From Priestia endophytica DSM 13796 (GTDB lineage Bacteria; Bacillota; Bacilli; Bacillales; Bacillaceae_H), in contig NZ_FOXX01000001.1 in the NCBI RefSeq assembly GCF_900115845.1, positions 434,001-498,000 of the forward strand: a DNA stretch of 64,000 nt, given 5' to 3'. The notes under the pieces are model-generated. The model was not told the origin of the DNA. It did no database searches and saw only the letters and a program-made list of their open reading frames with translations. Made by a program: the position numbers and the translations under genes. Within the stretch, counting starts at the first letter, position 1, and every line of letters starts with the position of its first letter. Below, piece by piece: positions 7,454 to 17,696 of the stretch.

Positions 7454-9985
7454 TTATAGGCCACATTTTAACTGAGCGTTACAATTTGTGCATGTGTTAC
7501 AACCGCCAAGTTCCTCAACGATTCCCTCACGACAAACTGGGCACGTATCTCCAACTTCAGAGCCGTACGTTACTTCCTCAGCTTCCTTTGTTTTTTGTAC
7601 GGAAACTTTTGTCTCAGTTTCTTCTTCAAACGAGTTATCTTCTGCTTTTAAAGAAAGAACTTGAGCGTCGCGACTTCCGTCTACATACACTGTACCGCCC
7701 TTTGCTCCACCTTTATATAAACGCTCGTATACTTTTTGGACTTGTTCAACTGTATAACCGCGTGGTGCATTAACCGTTTTACTAATTGAACTGTCAACCC
7801 AACGCTGAATGACACACTGTACGTCAGCATGTGCTTCAGGTGACAGACTCATTGCAGATACAAACCAGTGTGGCAAATTATTTTCGTCAGCTTCAGGATG
7901 TGCATCAAGATACTCCTGAACGATATCTGCTTTTACTTCAATAAACTTACCAAGGCGTCCACTTCTAAAGTAAGAGAAAGAGAAATATGGCTCAAGACCT
8001 GTTGATACACCGACCATTGTTCCTGTGCTTCCTGTTGGAGCAACAGTTAGAAGATGCGAGTTGCGGATTCCATGCTCTTTTACGCTATCCAAAATATCAG
8101 CAGGCATCTTACTCATATAACCTGTTCTTGTAAAGTTTTCTCTGAGCTCTTGCGTTTCCTCCTCATTTTCCCCAACAAGGAATGGAAAGCTTCCTTTTTC
8201 TTTTGCAAGCTCTACAGAAGCACGGTAAGCTGTTGTTGCAATTGTTTCAAAAACACGATCAACAAGCTCATTTCCTTCTTTTGAACCGTACTCTGTTTCA
8301 CAATAAATAAGTAAATCATGAAGTCCCATTACGCCAAGACCAACACGTCGTTCCCCAAGGGCTTGCTTACGATTTGGCTCAAGGAAGTAAGGAGTAGCGT
8401 CGATCACATTATCTTGCATGCGCACGCCTACTTCTACAGTTCTTTTTAACTTCTCAAAATCTACTGTTTTATTCTTTTTATCCGCCATTTGTGCTAAGTT
8501 CACAGCAGCTAAGTTACAAACACTGTATGGTGCAAGAGGCTGCTCACCGCAAGGGTTTGTAGCTACAACTTGTTGACCATATGCACTTGCATTTGTCATA
8601 TCATTAGCATTATCAATGAAGAAAACACCAGGTTCTGCTGAATATGTTGCACAAATGTTAATCAAATTCCAAAGCTCTTTTGCTTTGATTTTACGATATG
8701 TGCGCACACTGTATCCTTGTTCTTTCCATTTACGTACGTCCCCAACTTCATGCCAGTTTTCGTTGTAGGCATTCATTTCTTCTTCTGAATAAGCCTCAAC
8801 GTCTGGGAAGCGAAGTTCATACTCTGTATCATTTTCAACAGCTGCCATGAATTCTTTTGTTAAACAAACAGAAATGTTTGCTCCTGTTAGAAACTCGGCA
8901 TTATGAACGCTGTATGTTCCACCTGCAGCTAATTTTTCTTTTGCATCTTCAATTACTTTTGCAGGAAAGCCACCTTGTCCAGGAATGTTTTCATAATTTA
9001 AGATGCCTTGATACATGTCGCGCTCATTTGCTGTAAATGGTGTAAACTTCAGCTTGTCCTCCGCTGCTTTCTTAATTCCTTCATCTTTTGTTGTTTGAAT
9101 TAAGAAGCGTAAAATACGTGGATTTTGCATTTTAGAAATAATGAATTCCACAATATCTGGGTGCCAATCAGCAAGCATAATCATTTGCGCTCCACGACGA
9201 GATCCACCTTGTTCAACAAGATGTGTTAGCTTTGCAATATCATCTAACCATGATACAGATCCGCTTGATTTTCCGTTGACGCCTCTAGCAAGTGTGTTGC
9301 GTGGACGAAGAGTAGAGCCATTTGTTCCCACTCCTCCACCTCTGCTCATAATTTCCATCACTTGCTTGCGATGCTCTGAAATTCCTTCGCGTGAATCTTT
9401 TACATATGGCATAACATAGCAATTGAAGTATGTAACATCTGTGTTAGCCCCTGCTCCATACAATACGCGTCCTGCCGGTACAAAATTTGTGCTTTTTAAT
9501 TCTTCATAAAAAGCTTGAAACCATTTCTGGCGCTTCTCTTCTGTTTTCTCTGATGAAGAAAGACCAACTGCATTTCGTTTAGCAATTTGCTCATAAAAAA
9601 TTTCAAGCGGCTTTTCCATTACGTCTAGTGAACGCTCAACAATTCCAGTTTGAACTTCAAGCTCGTCCGTTAAAGAACCGCGAAATTCTTCTTCAACCCA
9701 TACTTTTGCTGTTTTTTTCTCCCAGTTAATAGAACGAATAAATCCTAGACCGCGCGCAGGGAATTTAGGATCGTCTTTGACTGTTAATACAACGAAGTCT
9801 CCCTCTGTTAACGTCACCTTTTTCGTATCTTTGAATGAATATCTGTCAAGCATTACAAGTCTTGACACGCCTTTATGAGTCATATTCATATCTGCTGTAA
9901 TTTCATGCACTTGAGGAAATAAACCAATATCCTTATTTAATTTCTCAATGTTCACTTTTGGTTCCTCGTTTAGAACAACAGTCAT
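7454..9985 (-). CDS. nrdJ: Adenosylcobalamin-dependent (class II) ribonucleoside reductase
   Basis: An 843-aa class II ribonucleotide reductase that makes deoxyribonucleotides using adenosylcobalamin, independent of oxygen. Visible features are GGGVGTNGSTLRP, the active-site segment NPCGEQPLAPYSVCNL with Cys and Glu radical residues, the phosphate-binding APTGSTGT, and a C-terminal zinc-ribbon-like tail CPVCREG...CNTCTNC ending in CGL, which probably holds the redox cysteines. I chose ATG at 9983-9985 because GAGGGAG lies 8 nt upstream; GTG two codons earlier is too close. Two NrdR boxes upstream indicate NrdR control. It is absent from this place in B. subtilis (recalled) and suggests a B12-using organism. 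Confidence 0.95.
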   Translation of the reverse strand: MTVVLNEEPKVNIEKLNKDIGLFPQVHEITADMNMTHKGVSRLVMLDRYSFKDTKKVTLTEGDFVVLTVKDDPKFPARGLGFIRSINWEKKTAKVWVEEEFRGSLTDELEVQTGIVERSLDVMEKPLEIFYEQIAKRNAVGLSSSEKTEEKRQKWFQAFYEELKSTNFVPAGRVLYGAGANTDVTYFNCYVMPYVKDSREGISEHRKQVMEIMSRGGGVGTNGSTLRPRNTLARGVNGKSSGSVSWLDDIAKLTHLVEQGGSRRGAQMIMLADWHPDIVEFIISKMQNPRILRFLIQTTKDEGIKKAAEDKLKFTPFTANERDMYQGILNYENIPGQGGFPAKVIEDAKEKLAAGGTYSVHNAEFLTGANISVCLTKEFMAAVENDTEYELRFPDVEAYSEEEMNAYNENWHEVGDVRKWKEQGYSVRTYRKIKAKELWNLINICATYSAEPGVFFIDNANDMTNASAYGQQVVATNPCGEQPLAPYSVCNLAAVNLAQMADKKNKTVDFEKLKRTVEVGVRMQDNVIDATPYFLEPNRKQALGERRVGLGVMGLHDLLIYCETEYGSKEGNELVDRVFETIATTAYRASVELAKEKGSFPFLVGENEEETQELRENFTRTGYMSKMPADILDSVKEHGIRNSHLLTVAPTGSTGTMVGVSTGLEPYFSFSYFRSGRLGKFIEVKADIVQEYLDAHPEADENNLPHWFVSAMSLSPEAHADVQCVIQRWVDSSISKTVNAPRGYTVEQVQKVYERLYKGGAKGGTVYVDGSRDAQVLSLKAEDNSFEEETETKVSVQKTKEAEEVTYGSEVGDTCPVCREGIVEELGGCNTCTNCNAQLKCGL

Positions 9986-10043
9986 ACACACATCTCCCTC
10001 TTACTTTTACTATATTATTAAAGCTAACATAAAAGGACCGACT

Positions 10044-10099
10044 AATCAATATATAGTATTCATCAATAAACGACATACTATATATTGATTTTTTGTCAA
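10044..10099 (-). promoter_or_regulatory. nrdJ promoter region with two NrdR boxes
   Basis: Two perfect matches to the NrdR core CWATATATWG: CAATATATAG at 10047-10056 and CTATATATTG at 10078-10087, spaced 31 bp start to start (three helical turns), as in known NrdR box pairs. A minus-strand -35 TTGACA lies at 10094-10099, so the boxes cover the expected -10 and start region. NrdR would repress nrdJ when bound to (d)ATP. The surroundings form an imperfect inverted repeat. Confidence 0.85.
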
Positions 10100-10179
10100 G
10101 TCCTTTTCGGAATTTGCTTATTTTTTTTAAAACACAACTTTTTTATTGTACACTTTTTTGAAGCAAAATGGGAGAGAGA

Positions 10180-11013
10180 TTATCTACGGTAATTCCATTC
10201 ATCTTTAGCATATTTATCCAAAGCTAATTTCTCAACGTAGGCTTCTTCTTCTTCTGAAAGCATGTATTCTTCCAATTTGATGTTCAATCCTTTTTCAAAA
10301 CCTTTTTTAAAAGCCTCATTTGCCTCTTCAATTGAAACAATCCGTCCAGCTACATCATTTACTGCAACTGCTTTATTACGAAAAGATTTCCTCATTCTCT
10401 CTTTCACACGTTCACTTGGATAATGGAACATGCTAAAAAGCGCTTCTTCATCAATTGAAAGCAAGATAGACCCATGTTGAAGAATGACCCCTTTTTGACG
10501 AGTTTGGGCACTTCCTGCTACTTTACGTCCTTCCACAACAAGTTCGTACCAGGAAGGAGCATCAAAACAAACCGAAGATCTTGGATTTTTTAATCCTTCT
10601 TTTTCTTCTTCTGTTCGTGGAATTGCAAAGTAAGCGTCTAAACCAAGCGCGCGAAATCCTTCTAAGAGACCTTCTGAAATTACTCTGTATGCTTCTGTAA
10701 CCGTATGTGGCATGCTTTTATGTTGCTCAGACACAATAACGCTATACGTGAGCTCATCGTCGTGGAGAACGCCTCTACCGCCTGTTGGCCGTCTTACAAA
10801 TCCAAGCCCGCGTTTTCTTACTTCTTCAAAATTCACTTCTTTTTCTGCTTTTTGAAAATAACCAATTGATAAAGTTGCTGGGTCCCACCCATAAAAACGA
10901 ATAGTTGGTGGAATTTTTCCTTCACTATGCCACTCAAGTAAAGCTTCATCAAGAGCCATATTATAATACGGTGAATGTTTACTCCAATTAATAAAACGCC
11001 AAACTTCTGTCAT
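10180..11013 (-). CDS. lipM: Octanoyltransferase LipM
   Basis: Transfers octanoate from acyl carrier protein to GcvH, the first step of the Bacillus lipoate route (family knowledge from B. subtilis). The fold is that of the BPL/LplA superfamily: [18 protein letters not shown] carries the binding loop, [13 protein letters not shown] holds the acyl-accepting Cys (C149 from this start), and KVAGSAQTR the conserved Lys. I prefer ATG at 11011-11013 over ATG at 11020-11022 because AGGG sits directly against the upstream ATG; the product is then 277 aa, close to the family. Its neighbours, the gcv genes, encode the system that uses lipoyl-GcvH. Confidence 0.93.
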   Translation of the reverse strand: MTEVWRFINWSKHSPYYNMALDEALLEWHSEGKIPPTIRFYGWDPATLSIGYFQKAEKEVNFEEVRKRGLGFVRRPTGGRGVLHDDELTYSVIVSEQHKSMPHTVTEAYRVISEGLLEGFRALGLDAYFAIPRTEEEKEGLKNPRSSVCFDAPSWYELVVEGRKVAGSAQTRQKGVILQHGSILLSIDEEALFSMFHYPSERVKERMRKSFRNKAVAVNDVAGRIVSIEEANEAFKKGFEKGLNIKLEEYMLSEEEEAYVEKLALDKYAKDEWNYRR

Positions 11014-11116
11014 CTTTCTCATCCCTAACTTTTTTCTTTTTTCGACACTTATTTTTTGAACATTCTTATACAGTTTATCAAAACCAATTTGTTGTGCAAA
11101 GAATTTAGGTGGTCGC

Positions 11117-11146
11117 TTTACTTCTTTTAAAGAGAACTTATATAAT
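11117..11146 (+). promoter_or_regulatory. Sigma-A-type promoter of yqhL
   Basis: TTTACT at 11117-11122 and a consensus TATAAT at 11141-11146, spacer 18 bp, about 50 bp before the yqhL start. It is divergent from lipM. Confidence 0.6.
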
Positions 11147-11195
11147 AGAGATATCTCGTATTTTAGTAGTTACATGAAAGAGAGGATTATGTTTG

Positions 11196-11585
11196 ATGGA
11201 AGGCATTTACGTCATTTTAATTTTATTAGGAGCTTTTATCGTATACTCGATCATTATGCTTCTCATGCAACGCCGCATTATGAAATCGCTAACGGAAGCA
11301 GAGTTTCGCGCTGGATACCGTAAAGCGCAGCTTATTGATATTCGCGAACAAAAAGACTTTGAAGGTGGGCACATTTTAGGAGCTCGTAATATCCCGCTTT
11401 CACAGTTGAAAATGCGTATTAAGGAGCTTCGCCCAGATCAGCCTGTCTATCTTTACGATCAAGCTGGCATCCGTACAGGAAAAGCAGCACAAATGATTCG
11501 TCGTCATCGTGGAATTAAGGACATCTATCAGTTAAAAGGCGGCTTTAAACTTTGGACAGGCAAAGTAAAAACAAAGAAAAGATAA
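11196..11585 (+). CDS. yqhL: Rhodanese-like domain membrane-anchored protein (YqhL)
   Basis: A 129-aa protein with one N-terminal membrane helix (about 4-24) and a rhodanese domain (about 40-125). The domain has the DIREQKDFEGGHILGARN motif, but the active-site loop reads LYDQAGIRTG, with no Cys where active sulfurtransferases have one. It is therefore probably not a catalytic rhodanese. The start is ATG at 11196 with AGAGGA about 10 nt upstream; the TTG one codon before is less likely. It lies between divergent lipM and convergent gcvPB, the usual Bacillus location. Confidence 0.88.
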   Translation: MEGIYVILILLGAFIVYSIIMLLMQRRIMKSLTEAEFRAGYRKAQLIDIREQKDFEGGHILGARNIPLSQLKMRIKELRPDQPVYLYDQAGIRTGKAAQMIRRHRGIKDIYQLKGGFKLWTGKVKTKKR

Positions 11586-11597
11586 TGGTTTACAAAT

Positions 11598-11634
11598 AAG
11601 AAAAGGATGGAGAATACTCTCCATCCTTTTTGAT
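11598..11634. terminator. Bidirectional terminator between yqhL and gcvPB
   Basis: 13-bp perfect stem AAAAGGATGGAGA / TCTCCATCCTTTT (11601-11630), flanked by A and T runs. Confidence 0.88.
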
Positions 11635-11636
11635 TG

Positions 11637-13109
11637 TTAAATTTTCACTTCTTCTTCTTTTTTATAACGTAAAACAGGCTTACGAGCTGCAAGTGTTTCA
11701 TCAAGACGTCCAATAACTGTTGTGTGTGGGGCTTCTTGCACAATTTCAGGATTATCTTCTACTTCTTTTGCAATCGTAATCATTGCTTCAATGAAATTAT
11801 CCAATGTTTCTTTTGATTCTGTTTCCGTTGGCTCAATCATCATACCTTCTTCCACATTTAACGGGAAATAAATTGTTGGAGGATGATAACCGAAATCAAG
11901 AAGTCGTTTCGCCATATCAAGCGTTCTTACTCCTAAATGCTTCTGTCGCTTTCCAGATAGTACAAATTCATGCTTGCAATGTCGATTAAATGGTAAATCA
12001 AAATAAGGAGCAAGCTTGCGCATTAAGTAGTTTGCATTGAGAACCGCATACTCTGATACAGCCTTGAGTCCGTCTCCACCCATTGTGCGAATATATGTAT
12101 AAGCTCGCACATTGATCGAGAAATTCCCATAATACGGCTTAACACGACCAATGGACTTTGGAATGTTATAGTCAAACGTATAACCATGTTCTTTTTTGAT
12201 TAACACTGGCTTTGGTAAGAAAGGAATAAGTTCTTTTTTCACTCCAACAGGACCAGAACCAGGCCCACCTCCACCATGAGGACCTGTAAATGTTTTATGC
12301 AAATTCAAATGAACAACATCAAATCCCATATCTCCTGGACGTACTTTACTTAATACAGCATTCAAATTTGCTCCATCATAATAAAGTTTCCCGCCTGCAT
12401 CGTGAACAATTTGGGCCATTTCAATAATATTTTCTTCAAACAAGCCAAGCGTGTTCGGATTTGTAAGCATAAGAGCTGCTGTATCATCTCCAACAACCTG
12501 CCGGAGATGATTTAAATCCACAAGACCGTTTTCATCTGATTTCACAGTAACTGTTTCAAAACCAGCTACAGTAGCTGAAGCAGGATTTGTTCCATGTGCA
12601 GAGTCTGGAACAATCACTTTTGTTCGGTTAAAATCTCCTTTTTCTTCATGAAAGGCACGAATAAGCATAAGTCCTGTCCATTCCCCGTGAGCTCCTGCTG
12701 CAGGCTGCAACGTGACCTCATCCATTCCGGTAATTTCCTTTAAGCTCTCCTGAAGATCAAATAAAAGAGCGAGGGCTCCTTGAACGCTTTCTTCGTCTTG
12801 CAATGGATGAATATGTGAAAATCCTGGATAACGTGCTACATCTTCATTTACTTTTGGATTGTATTTCATTGTACAAGAACCAAGTGGATAAAAACCTGAG
12901 TCAACTCCATGGTTTCTTTTTGAAAGAGCTGTATAATGTCTTACAATGTCTAGTTCTGATACTTCTGGTAATAACGGTTCTTCCTTTCTTTCATAGTCTT
13001 CTCCTAAAATAGAAGAAACGTCTACTTCCTCTACATCAAGTTCTGGCAAGGAATACCCTTTCCTCCCATGCTTACTCAACTCAAAGATTAGCGGTTGATC
13101 AGTTTTCAT
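11637..13109 (-). CDS. gcvPB: Glycine dehydrogenase (decarboxylating) subunit 2
   Basis: The 490-aa PLP-binding subunit of the P protein in the glycine cleavage system. It has the PLP lysine in [19 protein letters not shown], and [10 protein letters not shown]-like [10 protein letters not shown] near residue 80. With GcvPA it decarboxylates glycine and loads the aminomethyl group on lipoyl-GcvH. It is last in gcvT-gcvPA-gcvPB and overlaps gcvPA by 11 bp, so the pair is coupled. The split P protein is normal for Firmicutes. Controlled by the upstream glycine riboswitch. Confidence 0.97.
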   Translation of the reverse strand: MKTDQPLIFELSKHGRKGYSLPELDVEEVDVSSILGEDYERKEEPLLPEVSELDIVRHYTALSKRNHGVDSGFYPLGSCTMKYNPKVNEDVARYPGFSHIHPLQDEESVQGALALLFDLQESLKEITGMDEVTLQPAAGAHGEWTGLMLIRAFHEEKGDFNRTKVIVPDSAHGTNPASATVAGFETVTVKSDENGLVDLNHLRQVVGDDTAALMLTNPNTLGLFEENIIEMAQIVHDAGGKLYYDGANLNAVLSKVRPGDMGFDVVHLNLHKTFTGPHGGGGPGSGPVGVKKELIPFLPKPVLIKKEHGYTFDYNIPKSIGRVKPYYGNFSINVRAYTYIRTMGGDGLKAVSEYAVLNANYLMRKLAPYFDLPFNRHCKHEFVLSGKRQKHLGVRTLDMAKRLLDFGYHPPTIYFPLNVEEGMMIEPTETESKETLDNFIEAMITIAKEVEDNPEIVQEAPHTTVIGRLDETLAARKPVLRYKKEEEVKI

Positions 13110-14451
13110 GATGAAATCCCCTCACTTCTTCTACAAATTTATCAATCTCGTCTTTTGAACGAATTTCTGTTACAGCAATAAGCATACACCCTTGTAAGCT
13201 GTTATCATCGCGTCCTAAATCATAACCACCAATAATTCCTTTTTTCAAAAGTGAAGCGTTTAGTTTCTGAATACTACAGTCGAAAGAAACAACAAATTCA
13301 TTGAAAAAGGCGTTAGAAAACCAAACATCAAACCCTGCTTCTTCAAAAGCTTTTTTCGCATAGTGAGCTTTGCTCATATTTTGCTTTGCCATCTCTTTTA
13401 CACCACTTTTGCCAAGTGACGTCATAGCTACTGAAGCTGCTAGAGCGTTTAATGCTTGATTCGAACAAATATTTGACGTTGCTTTGTCACGACGTATATG
13501 CTGTTCTCTTGCCTGAAGCGTCAGCACAAATCCTCGATTTCTATCATTGTCTTTCGTTTGACCAACAAGTCTTCCAGGAATTTTACGCATTAATTTTTTA
13601 GATGTCGCAAAATAACCGCAGTGAGGGCCTCCAAACTGCATTGGAATTCCAAAAGGTTGAGCGTCTCCTACAACAATATCTGCTCCAAATTCCCCCGGAG
13701 GAGCAAGTACGCCAAGCGAGAGTGGATTGCTCGACACAACAAAAAGAGCATTTTGCTTATGAGCAACTTTTTCAATTTCTTTTAAAGGTTCAACTTGACC
13801 GAAAAAGTTTGGATATTGAAGAATAACGCTTCCTACATTTTCATCCATCTCTTCTTCTAACGCTCGTAAACTTGTTAATCCATCCTCATGAGGAATTTCC
13901 ACAACAGTAAGGTTTTGGCCTTTTGCATATGTTTTTAACACCTCTCTTGATTCTGGATGAACAGCTGACGAGACAAGTATTTTTCGTTTTTTAGTATGAC
14001 CAGCACTTACCATTGCTGCTTCCGCAAGCGCTGTACCTCCGTCATACATCGAAGAGTTGGCAACATCCATCCCTGTTAATTCACAAATCATCGTTTGAAA
14101 TTCAAAAATAGCTTGCAGTTCTCCTTGAGAAATCTCAGGCTGATATGGCGTATATGCCGTATAAAACTCCGAGCGTGAAATAATATGGTCTACAACAGAG
14201 GGAATGTAGTGATCATAAATACCCGCACCTAAAAAAGAAGAATATTGCTTTGTTGAAGCATTTTGCGCTGATAAAGCATAAAGCTCTCGTGTCAAGCAAG
14301 CTTCAGATGCTCTCTTTTTTAATTTGTATTCTCTTTTAAAACGAACGCTTTCCGGAATATCCTCAAAAAGCTCATCAACGGTAGTAATACCAATTGCTGC
14401 TAACATTTCTTTACGATCTTCTTCTGTCATTGGCAAGTAATGATGGGTCAT
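13099..14451 (-). CDS. gcvPA: Glycine dehydrogenase (decarboxylating) subunit 1
   Basis: The 450-aa non-PLP-binding half of the split P protein. It starts [17 protein letters not shown] and carries the family segments [32 protein letters not shown] and [11 protein letters not shown]. It forms a heterotetramer with GcvPB in the glycine cleavage system. It overlaps gcvT by 4 bp and gcvPB by 11 bp. Length is normal and no frameshift is seen. Confidence 0.97.
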   Translation of the reverse strand: MTHHYLPMTEEDRKEMLAAIGITTVDELFEDIPESVRFKREYKLKKRASEACLTRELYALSAQNASTKQYSSFLGAGIYDHYIPSVVDHIISRSEFYTAYTPYQPEISQGELQAIFEFQTMICELTGMDVANSSMYDGGTALAEAAMVSAGHTKKRKILVSSAVHPESREVLKTYAKGQNLTVVEIPHEDGLTSLRALEEEMDENVGSVILQYPNFFGQVEPLKEIEKVAHKQNALFVVSSNPLSLGVLAPPGEFGADIVVGDAQPFGIPMQFGGPHCGYFATSKKLMRKIPGRLVGQTKDNDRNRGFVLTLQAREQHIRRDKATSNICSNQALNALAASVAMTSLGKSGVKEMAKQNMSKAHYAKKAFEEAGFDVWFSNAFFNEFVVSFDCSIQKLNASLLKKGIIGGYDLGRDDNSLQGCMLIAVTEIRSKDEIDKFVEEVRGFHHEN

Positions 14452-15551
14452 AGCGTTTTTGCTCCTTTTTTCCGCTTATAAAACGGTGTTTTAATAATGG
14501 ATGCTTTCACAAACTTATTACGAATTTCAACAAACACTTCACTTGCAAGAGAGGTATATTCTTCATTGATAAGAGCTAACCCAATATTTTTTTTAAGAGT
14601 TGGAGATTGCGTTCCTGTTGTTACCTTTCCAACTTCTTTTTCATCTACAAAAACCCGGTAGCCATAACGAGGGATGCCGCGTTCAATCATTTCAAGACCA
14701 ACAAGTCTTCGCTTTACTCCTGTTTCTTTTTGTTTTACTAGGGCTTCTTTTCCGATAAATGAAGATTTATTTAACTTAACGGCAAAACCAATTCCTGCTT
14801 CATATGGAGTGATGTCTTGCGAAAGTTCTTGCCCATAAAGGGGAAGGGCTGCTTCAAAGCGAAGGGTATCCCTTGCTCCTAATCCGCATGGTAATAATCC
14901 CTCATCTCTTCCTGCTCTTAGAATTGTTTCCCATAAGAAAGAAGCATGTTCCTTTTGACAATAAATTTCAAATCCATCTTCTCCTGTATAACCAGTTCTT
15001 GAAATCAGCACTTCAACCCCATTTATCGAGACATTATTTTGAAAATTAAAAAAATTTATTTTAAAAAGATCATGAGAAGTTAATTTACTTAATACCTCTT
15101 CTGATGAAGGACCTTGTAGAGCGATAAGAGCTATTTCTTCTGATACATTTGTTAACGTAACCTCAGGTGTAAGATGGGCTTTCATCCAGTCAAAATCCTT
15201 CTCAATATTTGAAGCATTCACAACAACAAAATAAGAGTTAAGAGAAAGCTGATAAACAAGCAAATCATCAACAGTTCCTCCATTCTCATAGCACATTACC
15301 GTATACTGAGCTTTGCCTGGAGAAAGAGCAGAAACATCGTTTGTCATTAACTTTTGTAGATAATCAAGACTTCCCTTTCCTTCTACTTTAAACTCTCCCA
15401 TATGTGAGACATCAAAAAGCCCACATTTAGTACGAACAGCTATATGCTCTTCTTTTATGGATGAAAATTGAACAGGCATACTCCATCCGCCAAAATCAAT
15501 CATTTTAGCACCAAGCTTACTGTGTATATCATAAAGCGGTGTTTTCTTCAT
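14448..15551 (-). CDS. gcvT: Aminomethyltransferase (T protein of glycine cleavage)
   Basis: T protein that takes the methylene group from aminomethyl-lipoyl-GcvH to tetrahydrofolate and releases ammonia. Family segments [25 protein letters not shown] and [14 protein letters not shown] are present. Three in-frame ATG codons (15560, 15554, 15551) compete; AGGAG abuts the first, so the second or third is more likely. I give 15551, a 367-aa product starting [12 protein letters not shown], in line with the family. It is first in the operon, just behind the glycine riboswitch and its terminator. Confidence 0.95.
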   Translation of the reverse strand: MKKTPLYDIHSKLGAKMIDFGGWSMPVQFSSIKEEHIAVRTKCGLFDVSHMGEFKVEGKGSLDYLQKLMTNDVSALSPGKAQYTVMCYENGGTVDDLLVYQLSLNSYFVVVNASNIEKDFDWMKAHLTPEVTLTNVSEEIALIALQGPSSEEVLSKLTSHDLFKINFFNFQNNVSINGVEVLISRTGYTGEDGFEIYCQKEHASFLWETILRAGRDEGLLPCGLGARDTLRFEAALPLYGQELSQDITPYEAGIGFAVKLNKSSFIGKEALVKQKETGVKRRLVGLEMIERGIPRYGYRVFVDEKEVGKVTTGTQSPTLKKNIGLALINEEYTSLASEVFVEIRNKFVKASIIKTPFYKRKKGAKTL

Positions 15552-15627
15552 CATTCTCATCTCCTATAAAATTGACGTCTCTATTTTCAATAGAATTCTG
15601 TCTTCTATGTTAATAGAAAAAGGTATT

Positions 15628-15669
15628 AAAAAAAGGACAGAGTACTCCCTTTTAAGAAGTACTCTGTCC
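15628..15669 (-). terminator. Riboswitch-controlled terminator of the gcv leader
   Basis: Stem GGACAGAGTACT / AGTACTCTGTCC (15635-15669) followed on the minus strand by eight T. Its 5' strand includes CAGAGT, which is also the 3' strand of P1 in the second glycine aptamer, so ligand binding and termination exclude each other. Confidence 0.93.
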
Positions 15670-15835
15670 TTTGACCTGAAAGTTTCCCTTTCCTCACACG
15701 AAAAGGTTGCCTCGTTGGTGGCTTAGTTTTAAGCTCTCTCCAGAGTTGCGTCAAACAAAGGTCTTTTTGCCTGAGAGATTCGCTCATTCGCTTGCTCCTT
15801 CGGCGCTACACCATAATAGTCTCTCCCTTTGTTTT
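15661..15835 (-). ncRNA. Tandem glycine riboswitch (gcvT leader)
   Basis: Minus-strand leader with two glycine aptamers. Aptamer 1 covers about 15752-15835: GGGAGAGAC, the core GCGCCGAAGGAGCAA, and ATCTCTCAGGCAAAAAGACC. Aptamer 2 covers about 15661-15746: CTCTGGAGAGAG, CCACCAACGAGGCAA and AACTTTCAGGTCAAAGGAC. P1 of aptamer 2 pairs ACTCTG (15741-15746) with CAGAGT (15661-15666). The terminator needs the same CAGAGT, so glycine should switch gcvT-gcvPA-gcvPB on. This matches the known Bacillus gcvT switch. Confidence 0.96.
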
Positions 15836-16013
15836 CATTCGCATCTATATTTTGTTACAGTTTCGGACATACTACATAAAAAAAGAAAAATGAACTCGTT
15901 GCAAAATGTTCATGCACTGAAAGATACTTATTAAACGATTCTTGAATACAAATTTATCCTACCATTAAACTTTATGAAAATTCAATAAAAATTTGCAGAA
16001 GAGGTGCAAAAAT

Positions 16014-17696
16014 ATGAATGTTCCGATTTCATTTGATCATGAATGGCAAGATTCGTTTCTAAAATCATTCGAAGAAGACGGTCCTTGGGCAAATTACGAT
16101 ATTTATCAACTTGCCTATAAAGTTGCACAAAGAACAGCCGTTCCTTCTTTTCACGACCTTCAAGCTCCTAGCTATTTGGCCGACTTAACTCCTCTCCCAC
16201 ATCAACTTGAAGTTGCTAAAAAAGTAGTAACAGAGATGAATGGGAAAGCTATATTAGCTGATGAAGTTGGACTTGGTAAGACAATTGAAGCAGGACTTAT
16301 TTTAAAAGAATATATGATTCGAGGTCTCGTAAAAAAAGTACTGATTCTCGTCCCTGCTTCCCTTGTATCTCAGTGGACGATAGAACTTAATCAAAAGTTT
16401 CATATTCCAGCAGTTGCACAGCGCAAATCTTATGTATGGGAGCAGTGTGATGTTGTTGTTTCTTCTATTGATACAGCAAAACGCATGCCGCACAGAGACA
16501 TTATTTTAGAACAAAATTATGATTTTATTATTATTGATGAAGCTCACAAATTAAAAAATCATAAAACTAAAAACTATCAATTTGTACAAGAGCTAAAAAA
16601 GAAGTTTTGTCTTCTTTTAACAGCTACACCTGTGCAAAATAAAATCGAAGAAATCTTTAATCTTGTTTCTCTGTTAAAGCCTGGTCACCTCGGAAACCAA
16701 GCATATTTTGAAGAGTTGTTTTCAGCGAAAAACCGCAAACTAGAAAACGATGAACATTTGCGAGAACTTATTAATAAAGTCATGATTCGCAACAGAAGAC
16801 AAGATACTGGAATCGAATGGACAAGTCGGAAAGTTGAAACCATTCCCATTCATTTTTCCGAGGAGGAACGTGCGCTATATGACGCCATTGAGTCGTTTAA
16901 AGAACACGATAACCCATCAAGCGCTTTTGCTCTTTTAACACTGCAACGCGAAGCATGCAGCAGCAAAGAAGCTGTATATATGACGCTTAAAGGAATGCTT
17001 GATAAAGAAAGTGAAGAATATACCCCTCCATACCCTTTAATTGAAACGCTCATGGACAGGATTGGAAATATCGGGAAAACTGGGCGTAATTCAAAAGCAG
17101 AAAAAATGGTGGAGCTCATTAAGAAAATTGACGACAAAGTTATCGTCTTCACTGAGTACAGAGCAACACAAATGTATTTGCAGTGGCTTTTGCAGCAGCA
17201 TGGCATTTCTTCGGTTCCGTTTCGCGGTGGATTTAAACGCGGAAAAAAAGATTGGATGAAACAGCTTTTCCAAAACAATGTTCAAGTTCTTATTGCTACA
17301 GAAGCAGGTGGAGAAGGAATCAACTTGCAATTCTGTCATCATATTATTAACTATGATCTTCCGTGGAATCCAATGCGCCTTGAACAGCGAATCGGAAGGA
17401 TTCACCGCCTTGGACAGGAAAAAGATGTCCATATTTATAATTTTGCAACGTCTGGAACAATTGAAGAGCATATCTTAAAGCTTTTATATGAAAAAATCCG
17501 CTTGTTTGAACGCGTTATTGGCAATTTAGACGATATTCTTACACAGCTTGAAATGAAAGACTTTGAAGAATATGTGAACGATGTTTTCCTTCATTCTCGT
17601 TCTGAAGGAGAAATGAAACTTAAAATGGAACATTTATCTTCTATTATTGATGATATGAACGATGGAGAGGAGAATGCAGCAAATGCAGCAACATGA
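16014..17696 (+). CDS. yqhH: SNF2-family DEAD/DEAH helicase (YqhH)
   Basis: A 560-aa SNF2/RapA-like ATPase. It has Walker A LADEVGLGKTIEAG, motif II DEAH in IIIDEAHKLKN, motif III LLTATPVQN, and the C-terminal helicase motifs EAGGEGINLQFC and QRIGRIHRLGQ. It probably remodels protein-nucleic acid complexes; the actual target is unknown. I prefer ATG at 16014 with GAGGTG 8 nt upstream over TTG at 15993. It is divergent from gcvT and overlaps yqhG, the usual Bacillus pair. Confidence 0.92.
   Translation: MNVPISFDHEWQDSFLKSFEEDGPWANYDIYQLAYKVAQRTAVPSFHDLQAPSYLADLTPLPHQLEVAKKVVTEMNGKAILADEVGLGKTIEAGLILKEYMIRGLVKKVLILVPASLVSQWTIELNQKFHIPAVAQRKSYVWEQCDVVVSSIDTAKRMPHRDIILEQNYDFIIIDEAHKLKNHKTKNYQFVQELKKKFCLLLTATPVQNKIEEIFNLVSLLKPGHLGNQAYFEELFSAKNRKLENDEHLRELINKVMIRNRRQDTGIEWTSRKVETIPIHFSEEERALYDAIESFKEHDNPSSAFALLTLQREACSSKEAVYMTLKGMLDKESEEYTPPYPLIETLMDRIGNIGKTGRNSKAEKMVELIKKIDDKVIVFTEYRATQMYLQWLLQQHGISSVPFRGGFKRGKKDWMKQLFQNNVQVLIATEAGGEGINLQFCHHIINYDLPWNPMRLEQRIGRIHRLGQEKDVHIYNFATSGTIEEHILKLLYEKIRLFERVIGNLDDILTQLEMKDFEEYVNDVFLHSRSEGEMKLKMEHLSSIIDDMNDGEENAANAAT

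Noticed and set aside
7435-9419. Several plus-strand open frames inside nrdJ
   Set aside because: They are shadows of a well-conserved long gene, without ribosome sites or recognisable products.
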